From Paenirhizobium selenitireducens ATCC BAA-1503 (lineage in GTDB: Bacteria > Pseudomonadota > Alphaproteobacteria > Rhizobiales > Rhizobiaceae), in the NCBI RefSeq assembly GCF_000518785.1, contig NZ_JAEG01000010.1, forward strand, positions 62,001-126,000: a stretch of DNA of 64,000 nucleotides. Direction: 5' to 3'. The translations under genes were made by a program, and so were the position numbers. This document shows positions 52,366-60,027 of this stretch, one piece after another (position 1 is the first letter of the stretch; each line of letters begins with the position of its first letter). A model generated the notes under the pieces. The model saw nothing but the letters and a program-made list of their open reading frames with translations, was not told the DNA's origin and ran no database searches.

Positions 52366-52414
52366 TATATTTCGAATGACATCTAATTCACAATTAGATG
52401 TCAATGCAACTCTA
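52366..52414. promoter_or_regulatory. Two TAGA-N12-TCTA-like boxes and an overlapping palindrome before the SDR
   Basis: TATATTTCGAATGACATCTA (52366-52385) and TAGATGTCAATGCAACTCTA (52395-52414), again 29 bases start to start. Between and across them lies a perfect 25-bp palindrome (52378-52402) with arms GACATCTAATT and AATTAGATGTC around CAC. TTGACC lies just upstream. The thioesterase and SDR are divergent from it. Confidence 0.75.
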
Positions 52415-52481
52415 ATTGTGAATTCGTCAAGACAACAGCGCCGCTGATCAAGCGAGGCGCAGAAGAATAGAGGAGGCCATC

Positions 52482-53294
52482 ATGGCCCAGCAGAAAGTAG
52501 TCGTGATTACAGGCGCGTCGTCGGGGATCGGCGAGGCAACCGCCCGTCTTCTGGGCCAGAAGGGGTACCGCGTATATGGCGGTGCGCGCGACCCCAGCCG
52601 GGCCAAGCAGATTCCCGGCGTGCGGTTTGGAGCACTGGATGTCACCAGCGACGACTCCGTCGCAAGTTTTATTGCATGGGTTCTGGCAGAGACAGGCAAG
52701 ATTGACGTGCTTGTCAACAATGCCGGTGTCTCGCTCGTCGGGCCCGTCGAGAACACCTCGGTCAACGAGGCTGCGAAACTGTTCGACGTGAACGTGTTCG
52801 GCCCGCTGCGGATGATCCGGGCTGCCCTGCCGAGCATGCGAAATGCCCGGAACGGTCTGATCATCAATATCAGCTCAGTCCTTGGCTTCCTGCCGGCCCC
52901 CTTCATGGGGCTTTATGCGAGCAGCAAGCATGCGATCGAGGGATTGTCTGAGTCCCTGGACCACGAAGTTCGCGACTTCAATGTCCGCGTGGTTCTCGTC
53001 GAGCCGACGTTCACAAACACCAATCTGGATGTGAACGCGGCGACGACGGAAGCCCCTCTTGGGGTTTACGCACGCCAGGCTGAGGCGACCACGAAGACCG
53101 TTCTCGCGCAGATCAAGTCTGCTCCGTCACCGACCATTGTCGCGGACAAGATTCTTGCTGCCATCGAAGGGCCCTACAAGATGCGCCAACCGGTCGGGAG
53201 CCAGGCGACACTCTTGAGCCGGCTACGGCGCTTCATGCCGGCGAAGGCCGTCGATAGGAGCCTGCGGAAGACCTTCGGCTTCGGCAAGGGCTAG
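52482..53294 (+). CDS. Short-chain dehydrogenase/reductase, paralogue of the transposon SDR
   Basis: A 270-residue classical SDR: VVVITGASSGIGEATARLLG, NNAG, SSVLGFLPAP, and the catalytic LYASSKHAIEGLSESLDHE. It is similar along its length to the SDR at 15.3-16.1 kb inside the Tn3 element. The ATG has AGAGGAGGCCATC upstream, a strong ribosome site. The promoter carries the TAGA boxes. Probably an NADPH carbonyl reductase of an unknown substrate that is part of the pump-associated regulon. Confidence 0.9.
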   Translation: MAQQKVVVITGASSGIGEATARLLGQKGYRVYGGARDPSRAKQIPGVRFGALDVTSDDSVASFIAWVLAETGKIDVLVNNAGVSLVGPVENTSVNEAAKLFDVNVFGPLRMIRAALPSMRNARNGLIINISSVLGFLPAPFMGLYASSKHAIEGLSESLDHEVRDFNVRVVLVEPTFTNTNLDVNAATTEAPLGVYARQAEATTKTVLAQIKSAPSPTIVADKILAAIEGPYKMRQPVGSQATLLSRLRRFMPAKAVDRSLRKTFGFGKG

Positions 53295-53381
53295 ACCCTT
53301 CGCACCCGACTGAATGTTGGCGAGCCCTTGAACTCAGGGACTATGCCACTCCGTCAAACAGGGCGTTGCATTTCTCACCCC

Positions 53382-53530
53382 AGCTACGCCCTGGCCGCCC
53401 ATCTTCCCCAAGATGGGCGGTACCATTTGGGCGACGCTCTCCCGTCGTCTTAAAGCGATAGGCCAGCGCGACCTAAGCGCTTTCCCTGGCAACGAGCGAG
53501 GAAAAGACGGTCACGCTCAACCGCTGGCAG
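53382..53530. repeat. Degraded copy of the hairpin and LacI 3' end
   Basis: The block CAGCTACGCCCTGGCC through the 22-bp hairpin GCCCATCTT-CCCC-AAGATGGGC (53397-53418) matches 59175-59212 with few changes. Further on, GCGCTTTCCCTGG through GAGGAAAAGACGGTC resembles the 3' end of the LacI gene at 59.27 kb read antisense. A partial LacI tail was therefore duplicated here. The surrounding stretch 53295-53689 holds no other feature I can support. Confidence 0.65.
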
Positions 53531-53689
53531 CGTGCTGACGGGGCGTGTCGAGATTGCGGCGCTGCTGGGGGATCCTCCATCGTGGAGGGTTCTCAATACG
53601 CTCGGCTTGCGCTGGGCATCGTTCGACAGAGAGGCCGGCTGTGGCCCGTGCATTCTATGTCAGCGCCAGCCGTTCTCCCGGAGAGATCG

Positions 53690-53911
53690 TCACTTCTCAC
53701 GTTTCTCAAATATGCGTTTCGCTCTGACCATGGAGCCGAAGAAGTCAAACTCATCAACAGATACAGGCTCCTTTCGGAAACCTTGTCGAAGGGCTACTGT
53801 GTCATAGATCGCTTCAAGTATTGCAATTCCTGCTTCTTCGTTCGCAGATTTTGTATATCTGAGCTGCGCAATGTCTCCCTTCGGGCGTTTTCCACTATGA
53901 TCATTTGTCAT
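53690..53911 (-). CDS. Small hypothetical protein, uncertain
   Basis: A 73-residue open frame, MTNDHSGKRPKGDIAQLRYT onward, with plausible composition and an acidic middle (SVDEFDFFGSM). No family is recognised and the ribosome binding site is weak. It lies alone between the SDR region and the isochorismatase-like gene, same strand as the latter. It may be a real small plasmid gene or chance. Confidence 0.3.
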   Translation of the reverse strand: MTNDHSGKRPKGDIAQLRYTKSANEEAGIAILEAIYDTVALRQGFRKEPVSVDEFDFFGSMVRAKRIFEKREK

Positions 53912-53984
53912 CTGGCGATCTCTATCGGTCGCAATGTCGAGGGTCGAAACCCTGGCCCCTTTTCGGGGCCAGGTCGCGGCTTGA

Positions 53985-54581
53985 TCAGGCCTGCGTCAAG
54001 AAGTTCTGCGTCGTGATCGCGTTGGCGTAGAATGGAGCGATCTCCGCCACGAAGTCGTCCTGCTGTTTGCGGGTGTATCCCGCCGATGCGTCGTAGATGA
54101 CATTCGTGTGGTAGCCGAGGTCGTGCGCATTGCGCATTGTGGACTCGACGCACTGGCGCAGCGAAAAGCCGGCCAGATAGATGTCGAAGATGCCGTTGTT
54201 GCGCAGATAGCTGTCGAGTGTCGTTCCGACGAAGACGCTGCTTCCACCACCCCGCTCGCGAACGACGAATTCGCCCTCGGCAGGCTCGAAGCCGGGGTAG
54301 AAGTCTGCCTGTTCGCCCAGGAAGGATTTGTAGGTGCGCATCATCGAGCGTAGGCCATACTTGCCCTCGCCAAGGACCTTGTAGGTCGGCTCGAATTTCA
54401 GCGAGGCATGGATCACGTGCATGCCGCGACGCCGGGCCTCCTCCAGGATGATCTTCGAATTGGCAATCGCTGTATCGACCTGCCCTCGGTCCTGGAACAT
54501 CGGATAAATGCCGCCGGTCGGCGAGAGCCAGTCGTTGACATATTCGATGAGGATGAGGGCACTTTTGCTTGGTTCGGTCAT
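53985..54581 (-). CDS. Isochorismatase-like cysteine hydrolase, altered active site
   Basis: A 198-residue isochorismatase-fold protein. The nucleophile Cys is present in FSLRQCVESTMRNAHDLGY. The usual Asp of the first strand (typical VIDMQND) is Glu here (LILIEYVNDWL). The expected Lys before SxFxGT is missing (RERGGGSSVFVGTTLDSYL). The family hydrolyses amides or vinyl ethers with an Asp-Lys-Cys triad, so activity may be changed or lost. It lies 28 bases upstream of no other gene but just downstream of the GST, same strand: probable operon SDR-GST-isochorismatase-like. Confidence 0.8.
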   Translation of the reverse strand: MTEPSKSALILIEYVNDWLSPTGGIYPMFQDRGQVDTAIANSKIILEEARRRGMHVIHASLKFEPTYKVLGEGKYGLRSMMRTYKSFLGEQADFYPGFEPAEGEFVVRERGGGSSVFVGTTLDSYLRNNGIFDIYLAGFSLRQCVESTMRNAHDLGYHTNVIYDASAGYTRKQQDDFVAEIAPFYANAITTQNFLTQA

Positions 54582-54609
54582 GTCATTGTTCCGTGTTTAC
54601 TGTTGAAAG

Positions 54610-55284
54610 TCAGGCGGCGATCATCGCGCCCTGCTGGCGCAGGTGTTCGCGGAAGAGCTCAGGGTAGGTGTCGAGCACGGCGTCCTTGACGCTGGGGCGG
54701 TTGCCGAGCGCGGCGCGCCATGCGGTCACGCGTGGCAGGCCGTCGAATACTTTGGCTGATACGGCCTCGTCGATGATCCCGAAGTAGCGGAACAACGGTG
54801 CGTAGACAGCATCCACCAGTCCGAAATCAGCTCCGGCAAAGTACGGCCCGTCGCCCAACTCCGCCTCAAGCTTGGCCAGGCGATCACGGAACGCGGCGCG
54901 CTTGGCATCAGCAGTCGTGGTGTCCTTCGCATGGAGAAACTGCCAGCCTTCAGCCATGGTCTGCGTCGCAAATTCGATCCAGGCGCGGTGCCGAGCCCGG
55001 GTCAGCGCGTCTTGCGGATACATTTCGGCTCCGTTGAGGGTCTCGTTGAGGTATTCGCAGATGACCACGCTTTCGAAGAGGATCGCATCTTCTCCGCTCG
55101 GTTGGCTTACCTTCAGCACCGGCACTTTGCCGGTCGGCGACAGTGCCAGAAACCATTCAGGCTTGGCCGACAGGTCGACATTGATCCGTTCGAACGCGAC
55201 GTCTTTCTCAAGTAGGACAATCGAGGCGCGTTGGACAAACGGGCAAAGGGGATGGCTAATGAGGGTGAGGCTATTTTCAGTCAT
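54610..55284 (-). CDS. Glutathione S-transferase
   Basis: A 224-residue GST-family protein: SHPLCPFVQRASIVLLEKDV with CPF at the thioredoxin active-site position, SPTGKVPVLKV (cis-Pro), and DAILFESVVICEYLNE with the glutathione-binding ES. The C-terminal helices contain PYFAGADFGLVDAVYAPLF. The CPFV motif suggests an omega- or beta-like class able to use Cys for dehalogenation or deglutathionylation. It is 23 bases after the SDR and 28 bases before the isochorismatase-like gene, so the three form an operon. Confidence 0.88.
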   Translation of the reverse strand: MTENSLTLISHPLCPFVQRASIVLLEKDVAFERINVDLSAKPEWFLALSPTGKVPVLKVSQPSGEDAILFESVVICEYLNETLNGAEMYPQDALTRARHRAWIEFATQTMAEGWQFLHAKDTTTADAKRAAFRDRLAKLEAELGDGPYFAGADFGLVDAVYAPLFRYFGIIDEAVSAKVFDGLPRVTAWRAALGNRPSVKDAVLDTYPELFREHLRQQGAMIAA

Positions 55285-55307
55285 GACAGATCTCCGATGG
55301 TGAGGCG

Positions 55308-56066
55308 TCAGATCGATTGACCACCGGAGACGTCGAATGTCGTGCCATTGGCCCAGCTCAGATCGTCTGACAGGATTGCGGCCACTGCTGTGCCGATATC
55401 ATCGGGCTGGCCAACGCGGCCAAGCGCAATGGTGCCGGCGACATAGGCGTTGATGTTCTCGTCATCGCGCACGCCGCCACCGCCGAAGTCGGTTGCGATT
55501 GCGCCGGGCGCGATTGCATTGACGCGGATCTGGCGTTCGCCGAGTTCGACCGCCATGAATTTGGTCAGGGTCTGGATTGCCGCTTTCGCCGCCGCGTAAA
55601 GGCCGTAGCCTGCCATGGTGACGCGAACGAAGCCGGAGGAGACGTTTAGGATGCGGCCGCCGTCGTTGATGAGCGGCAGGAGCTTCTGTGTCAGGAACAC
55701 CGGGCCCCGTATATGCATGTCGACCATTTGGTCGAACTGCGCTTCGGTCGCGTCAGCGACAGTCGCATAGATGCCTTCGCCCGCGTTGTTCACCAGATAG
55801 TCGAACCGCTCTACGCCGAATGTCGTTTTCAAGGTATCCGCCACGCGCTCAGCAAAGGCGGGAAAGCTTGCCGCCTCGGTCACATCAAGCGCCAGCATCA
55901 CGGCTTGGCCGCCTGAGGCATTAATTTCGTTCACCAGCGTGTCTGCCTCCGCAGTACTGTTACGGTAGGTGCCGATGACGCCCACCCCACGTTTCGCAAG
56001 GTGCAGAGCCATGCTGCGACCGAGACCGCGGCTTGCTCCTGTGATGAGTACGATTTTTTGAGACAT
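55308..56066 (-). CDS. Short-chain dehydrogenase/reductase
   Basis: A 252-residue classical SDR: VLITGASRGLGRSMALHLAK, YLVNNAGEGIYATV, LNVSSGFVRVTMAG and the catalytic GLYAAAKAAIQTLTKFM. The C-terminal AIAPGAIATDFGGGG and NGTTFDVSGGQSI are typical of FabG-like members. It heads the operon with GST and the isochorismatase-like gene and is divergent from an AraC regulator that probably controls it. The substrate is unknown. Confidence 0.9.
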   Translation of the reverse strand: MSQKIVLITGASRGLGRSMALHLAKRGVGVIGTYRNSTAEADTLVNEINASGGQAVMLALDVTEAASFPAFAERVADTLKTTFGVERFDYLVNNAGEGIYATVADATEAQFDQMVDMHIRGPVFLTQKLLPLINDGGRILNVSSGFVRVTMAGYGLYAAAKAAIQTLTKFMAVELGERQIRVNAIAPGAIATDFGGGGVRDDENINAYVAGTIALGRVGQPDDIGTAVAAILSDDLSWANGTTFDVSGGQSI

Positions 56067-56236
56067 GAGTTAGGTTCCTTCTGGTCTGATCTCTGAAAGG
56101 CGGGCCTTAGAACGGTCCGTCCGGTGCAGAACAGGTAAAGGATTGGCGCGGTCCAAGCGCCGTCTGATGCTCTCAAATTCTTGCCTGATTGTCTCAGACC
56201 CTTGCTGGCTTGAGGAAACGTGTCATACTCCTTGGC

Positions 56237-57136
56237 ATGACAGACAACCTTCAACAGCATCGCGATCTCGCACTCCGCCATGGGCGGATCGGCATCACCC
56301 AGACAGCAATACCGCACCTCGAAATCAACGTCGGACAGTCGACGTCGGAGACGTCGCCTTGCCTTTATCGCTCAATGATTTGCTTCATATTGCAGGGATC
56401 GAAGGACGTTGCGATCCACGATGACCTGTTGCGGTATGATGCATCTCAGTACCTGGTCAGCGCACTCGATCTTCCCTTGAGCGGTCAGATCCACGACGCT
56501 GACGACGGTAGTCCGTATGTGGCGATCTCGCTGGTCCTTGATCCGGCACTTCTTGCCGAGGTCGCCTCGACGATGCCGGCGACGCGTGATGCCGAAACGC
56601 CCACCAGTGGCATTGCGATCAACCCGATGACCGCTCCTCTGCGTGACACACTGCTGCGCCTGCTGGCATTGCTGGACTCGCCTGAGGACATTCCCGCGCT
56701 CGCACCGATGGCCGAACGCGAGTTGCTCTATCGTCTCTTGCAAGGTCCGCAGGGCCGCCTATTGCGGCACATCGCCCAACCGGAAGGGGCACTGGGTCGA
56801 ATTCGACGCGCTGTCGAGTGGATCCGTGACAACGGCAATACCCGACTTCGAATTGAGGCGCTGTGCGATGCCGCCGGCATGAGCCGCGCGAGCCTTCATC
56901 GCCATTTCGTTGCGTTGACCGGCCTAAGCCCGATCCAATATCAGAAACAGCTACGCCTTCAGGAGGCGCGTCAGTTGCTGCTCGCTGGCGAGCGGAGTGC
57001 CTGTGACGTTGCCTATGCGGTCGGCTATGAGAGCGCCTCGCAGTTCAGCCGGGAATATCTGCGCCAATTCGGAGCGCCGCCGGTCCGCGATATGCGCAAG
57101 CTCAGGCAGTCAATCGGGGAGCAAATGGTCGGCTAG
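56237..57136 (+). CDS. AraC-family regulator
   Basis: A 299-residue regulator with an N-terminal AraC-type ligand domain (CLYRSMICFILQGSKDVAIH, YLVSALDLPLSGQI) and C-terminal double HTH (about residues 195-290): LCDAAGMSRASLHRHFVALT and ACDVAYAVGYESASQFSREY. It is divergent from the SDR-GST operon, which it likely activates. The start MTDNLQQHRDLALRH follows family practice; an in-frame TTG 48 bases upstream is less likely. Confidence 0.88.
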   Translation: MTDNLQQHRDLALRHGRIGITQTAIPHLEINVGQSTSETSPCLYRSMICFILQGSKDVAIHDDLLRYDASQYLVSALDLPLSGQIHDADDGSPYVAISLVLDPALLAEVASTMPATRDAETPTSGIAINPMTAPLRDTLLRLLALLDSPEDIPALAPMAERELLYRLLQGPQGRLLRHIAQPEGALGRIRRAVEWIRDNGNTRLRIEALCDAAGMSRASLHRHFVALTGLSPIQYQKQLRLQEARQLLLAGERSACDVAYAVGYESASQFSREYLRQFGAPPVRDMRKLRQSIGEQMVG

Positions 57137-57255
57137 TCGGGAGGGCGCTTCAGGCTCAGTTGCAGACGGCGCTGCGATTGGGTCAAAATGGAAAGACAGT
57201 GGTGCGCGCGCGTTCGGTCGTCGCGGCACGCAAAGCGTAGACCTCGAAGAACGCT

Positions 57256-58119
57256 TCACGTCCGTGCGCGAAACCATTCAACGACGAAATCCGAGAAAGC
57301 TGTAACCTTTGCCGATGCCAGACGCCTGGCCGTGTGGAGGATCCAGAAATCTATGTGCCCGCCCTCGATAGAGCCCAAATCGGTCAACGTGCCGGCGCGC
57401 AAATCCTCCTCCACAATCGACCGTGGCAAAGCGGCTATTCCCGCGCCCGCCAATACCGCTGTCCGGATCATCAGATAAGACGGCAAGCGCAGAACAGAAA
57501 TGATGGGAGGTTGGCGAGCGTCCTCACGCCGTGCGAGTCTCCACTGGGGGTTTCCCTTGAAGCCGGTCAGGACAATGGCCGGAATCTCACCTGTTTGCGA
57601 CCAAGTCATTTTGTCTGGTGATGCGACAATGACAAGGTCATCCGTCAGGAAACGTCTGCCGACGAGTTCTTGCTCAATTGGCGGGTTGCCTCTTATGACG
57701 ACATCAAATCCTTCATCGATCAGGTCGACGAAGCGATTGTCAGAGTGCACCTCGAGCTGGACATCAGGATAACGCTTGCAGAAGGCCGCACCGATCTGCC
57801 CCAAGTGAAGCTGGGAGAACAACAAAGGAGCGCTGACGCGGAGAATGCCCGAGGGAAGGCGGTCGCCGCCTGAAATTGCAGTTCCGAGATCTTCAAGCTC
57901 CGCCAAAATATCGGCGCTTCGCGTGGCGAGGAGATGCCCGTCTTCCGTAAGACGCCACGCATTGGAACCACGCTCGACAAGGCGAACCCTCAAGTCGTCT
58001 TCCAGCCGTGAAACCTGCCGAGACAAAGTTGCCTTCGGTTTACCTGATGCTCTGCTGGCCGCGCCGAGACCTCCATGCTTGGCCACCAGCATGAAGTCTT
58101 TAAGTGCGTTCAAGTCCAT
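57256..58119 (-). CDS. LysR-family regulator
   Basis: A 287-residue LysR-type regulator. HTH at residues about 4-60: MDLNALKDFMLVAKHGGLGA, ASRASGKPKATLSRQVSRLE. The effector domain begins near 88 (LPSGILRVSAPLLFSQLHLG). It is divergent from the esterase-type alpha/beta hydrolase; the 98-base gap should hold the binding site. LysR proteins usually activate the neighbouring gene in response to its substrate. Confidence 0.9.
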   Translation of the reverse strand: MDLNALKDFMLVAKHGGLGAASRASGKPKATLSRQVSRLEDDLRVRLVERGSNAWRLTEDGHLLATRSADILAELEDLGTAISGGDRLPSGILRVSAPLLFSQLHLGQIGAAFCKRYPDVQLEVHSDNRFVDLIDEGFDVVIRGNPPIEQELVGRRFLTDDLVIVASPDKMTWSQTGEIPAIVLTGFKGNPQWRLARREDARQPPIISVLRLPSYLMIRTAVLAGAGIAALPRSIVEEDLRAGTLTDLGSIEGGHIDFWILHTARRLASAKVTAFSDFVVEWFRART

Positions 58120-58217
58120 AAGCGTTTCATATTTGAAACACCCCGGTATGGCAATGCCCGCTCCAACAGGCTGACATGGCGCCGTATCTTCTTCCTAGAA
58201 ACGAAGGAGTGTCGAGC

Positions 58218-59114
58218 ATGGCAAACATCATTCACAAGCTAGATCCATCTGATGCAAACGTGATGGAGGGCATGCGGGCTTACCTGGCCACGTTGCCGAA
58301 AATTGAAATCGTCCCTGAAGCTCGCAGTGGCTATGACGATTTCGTTTCCATGACGCCGCCTGCCGAAGGGGTCAGTTTCGAACCCGGCGCCGTTGCTGGC
58401 GTGGAGGGCTGGTGGTGTATTCCAACCAACGCCAAGCCTGACAAAGCTTTAGTCCACTTCCATGGAGGTGGCTACATTATTGGGTCTGCAAGAGCCTACC
58501 TCAACCTCGTCAGTCACTTGGCCGCTCAAGCAAAGATCTCTGCTTTCGTGCCCGACTACGCGTTGGCCCCCGAGGCGCCGTTTCCTGCGGCATTTGACCA
58601 GGCACTGGCCGTGGTTCAGGAATTGAGCGCTGACGGTCGAAAGACCTTGGCGATCTCAGGAGACTCGGCAGGCGGCGGACTTGCTCTTGCGACCGCTCAG
58701 TCGACGACCGTCAAACTTGAAGCACTCCTCCTTCTCTCTCCCTGGGTCGATCTTACGCTCAGCGCTCCGAGCATTTCGGACGCTGCAGTCGACGATCCGA
58801 TCCTGCTGCGTTCTGCACTGGATTCCGCCGCAGAACTCTATGCGGGAGCTCATAGCCGGACGGATGCGCGGATTTCCCCCCGTTACGGGTCCTTCAGCAC
58901 GCTGCCGCCGATGATGGTTCATGTCGGTACCGCTGAAATGCTGCGCGACGAGGCGATCGCCATAGGAGACGCTGTCGCAGTCAGTGGCTCGAAAGTTGAA
59001 GTGCATGTGTGGGAAGGCATGACGCATGTTTTCCCGTTAAACCTCGCCAGCCTCAATGCCGCAAAAGAGGCCCTGGCGCTGTCTGTGGGCTTCCTGGACG
59101 AACATATCGGCTAG
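58218..59114 (+). CDS. Alpha/beta hydrolase of the hormone-sensitive lipase type
   Basis: A 298-residue esterase. HFHGGGYIIGSAR (residues 80-92) is the HGGG oxyanion motif of the HSL family; the nucleophile is Ser150 in AISGDSAGGGLALA; the His is in WEGMTHVFPLN and the acidic residue near HVGTAEMLRDEAI. It hydrolyses short-chain esters or lactones. The ATG has AAGGAG eight bases upstream. It is divergent from LysR. A hairpin follows about 80 bases downstream. Confidence 0.9.
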   Translation: MANIIHKLDPSDANVMEGMRAYLATLPKIEIVPEARSGYDDFVSMTPPAEGVSFEPGAVAGVEGWWCIPTNAKPDKALVHFHGGGYIIGSARAYLNLVSHLAAQAKISAFVPDYALAPEAPFPAAFDQALAVVQELSADGRKTLAISGDSAGGGLALATAQSTTVKLEALLLLSPWVDLTLSAPSISDAAVDDPILLRSALDSAAELYAGAHSRTDARISPRYGSFSTLPPMMVHVGTAEMLRDEAIAIGDAVAVSGSKVEVHVWEGMTHVFPLNLASLNAAKEALALSVGFLDEHIG

Positions 59115-59190
59115 GTCCCATGCAAGGGTGTGATACGCCAGCCAGAAAACAGAGCGTGGTGACCCTCTTAACCCTAGCTACGCTTTGGCT

Positions 59191-59212
59191 GCCCATCTTC
59201 CCCAAGATGGGC
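59191..59212. repeat. Perfect hairpin, repeated at 53.4 kb
   Basis: GCCCATCTT-CCCC-AAGATGGGC, a 9-bp perfect stem with a CCCC loop, between the esterase and the convergent LacI remnant. There is no T-run, so it may be a bidirectional terminator or part of a repeated element. An identical hairpin lies at 53397-53418 with similar flanks. Confidence 0.6.
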
Positions 59213-59268
59213 AGTACCTACTCGGCGACTCTCCTGGAAAGAGTGGTCATGATTTCAGGTGAAGCAGC

Positions 59269-59979
59269 TTAGGCGCTTTCTCTGACGACGAGGGACCCGA
59301 GGAAAAGACGGTCCCGGTCCTGCTTGTCGGGGTGAGCGAGAACCTCAACCAGATAGTCAACCATTTCGGAGAGTGGCTGCCGGTATGTCGTGATGCGATA
59401 ATTTGGATTGTCAGCCTGCGGAACGTCGTCAAACCCGGTGATGGCGATGTCTCCAGGTACCGATAGACCCAGCGAATATCGGACTGCGTCGGCCGCTCCC
59501 ATCGCGAGCGCATCATTCTCACACACGAGTACATCTGGCAGATCTTCCCGGGCACAATTCTGCAGCGTTTCGGCGACAACCCGTCTTGCCAGTGCGGGGT
59601 CGTAGGTACTCACGGTGACCAAGCCCGGCTCGCGTCCCGTGTTTAAGTGCCAGTAAGAGAAGAAGGTCTCTTTCCGCAGGAGATGGGCAGAATAGTTCTG
59701 TGGACCCGCGACAAAGAGCGGCCGCCTGTAGCCTTTGGCATGGATGTATTCTGCCATGTCATTCATCGCCCTTACGTCGTCGACGGCAATCGAGATCGTA
59801 TTGGGACGTTCAGACGTTCTGGCAAAGATGATTAGCTCGCGGAATTTGCGAGCGTGTGCAGCAGCCTAAAGCACCTCGTCATCGAACTGCAGACCGATCA
59901 GGATCACGGCGTCCACTCGCCGTTGGCTCGCGTTCAGGAGTGCATGACTGGCATCATCACGGTCGAGCGTATTGGCGTC
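59269..59979 (-). pseudogene. LacI-family regulator, 5' truncated and with an amber codon
   Basis: The sugar-binding core of a LacI/GalR regulator is readable on the minus strand: DANTLDRDDASHALLNASQR, VDAVILIGLQFDDEVL, an in-frame TAG (probably former CAG), AAAHARKFRELIIFARTSE, IAVDDVRAMNDMAEYIHAKG, then DVLVCENDALAMGAAD and the normal C-terminus ending SLVVRESA. The DNA-binding HTH and about the first third are absent; sequence likeness stops about 50 bases before the second Tn3 transposase gene, so the element probably truncated it. The longest open part (from 59766) has no HTH and is unlikely to act. Confidence 0.85.
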
Positions 59980-60027
59980 ACGACACGAGAGTGGTGGATC
60001 TGTCCGACATTTGAGAACATAGGGGGA

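Noticed and set aside
52378..52402. 25-bp palindrome considered as a CRISPR repeat or terminator
   Set aside because: It occurs once, without spacers or a T-run, and overlaps the regulatory boxes of divergent genes.
60001..60027. Terminal inverted repeat of the second Tn3 element
   Set aside because: No matching complementary sequence was found before base 64000, so the end cannot be fixed from this window.
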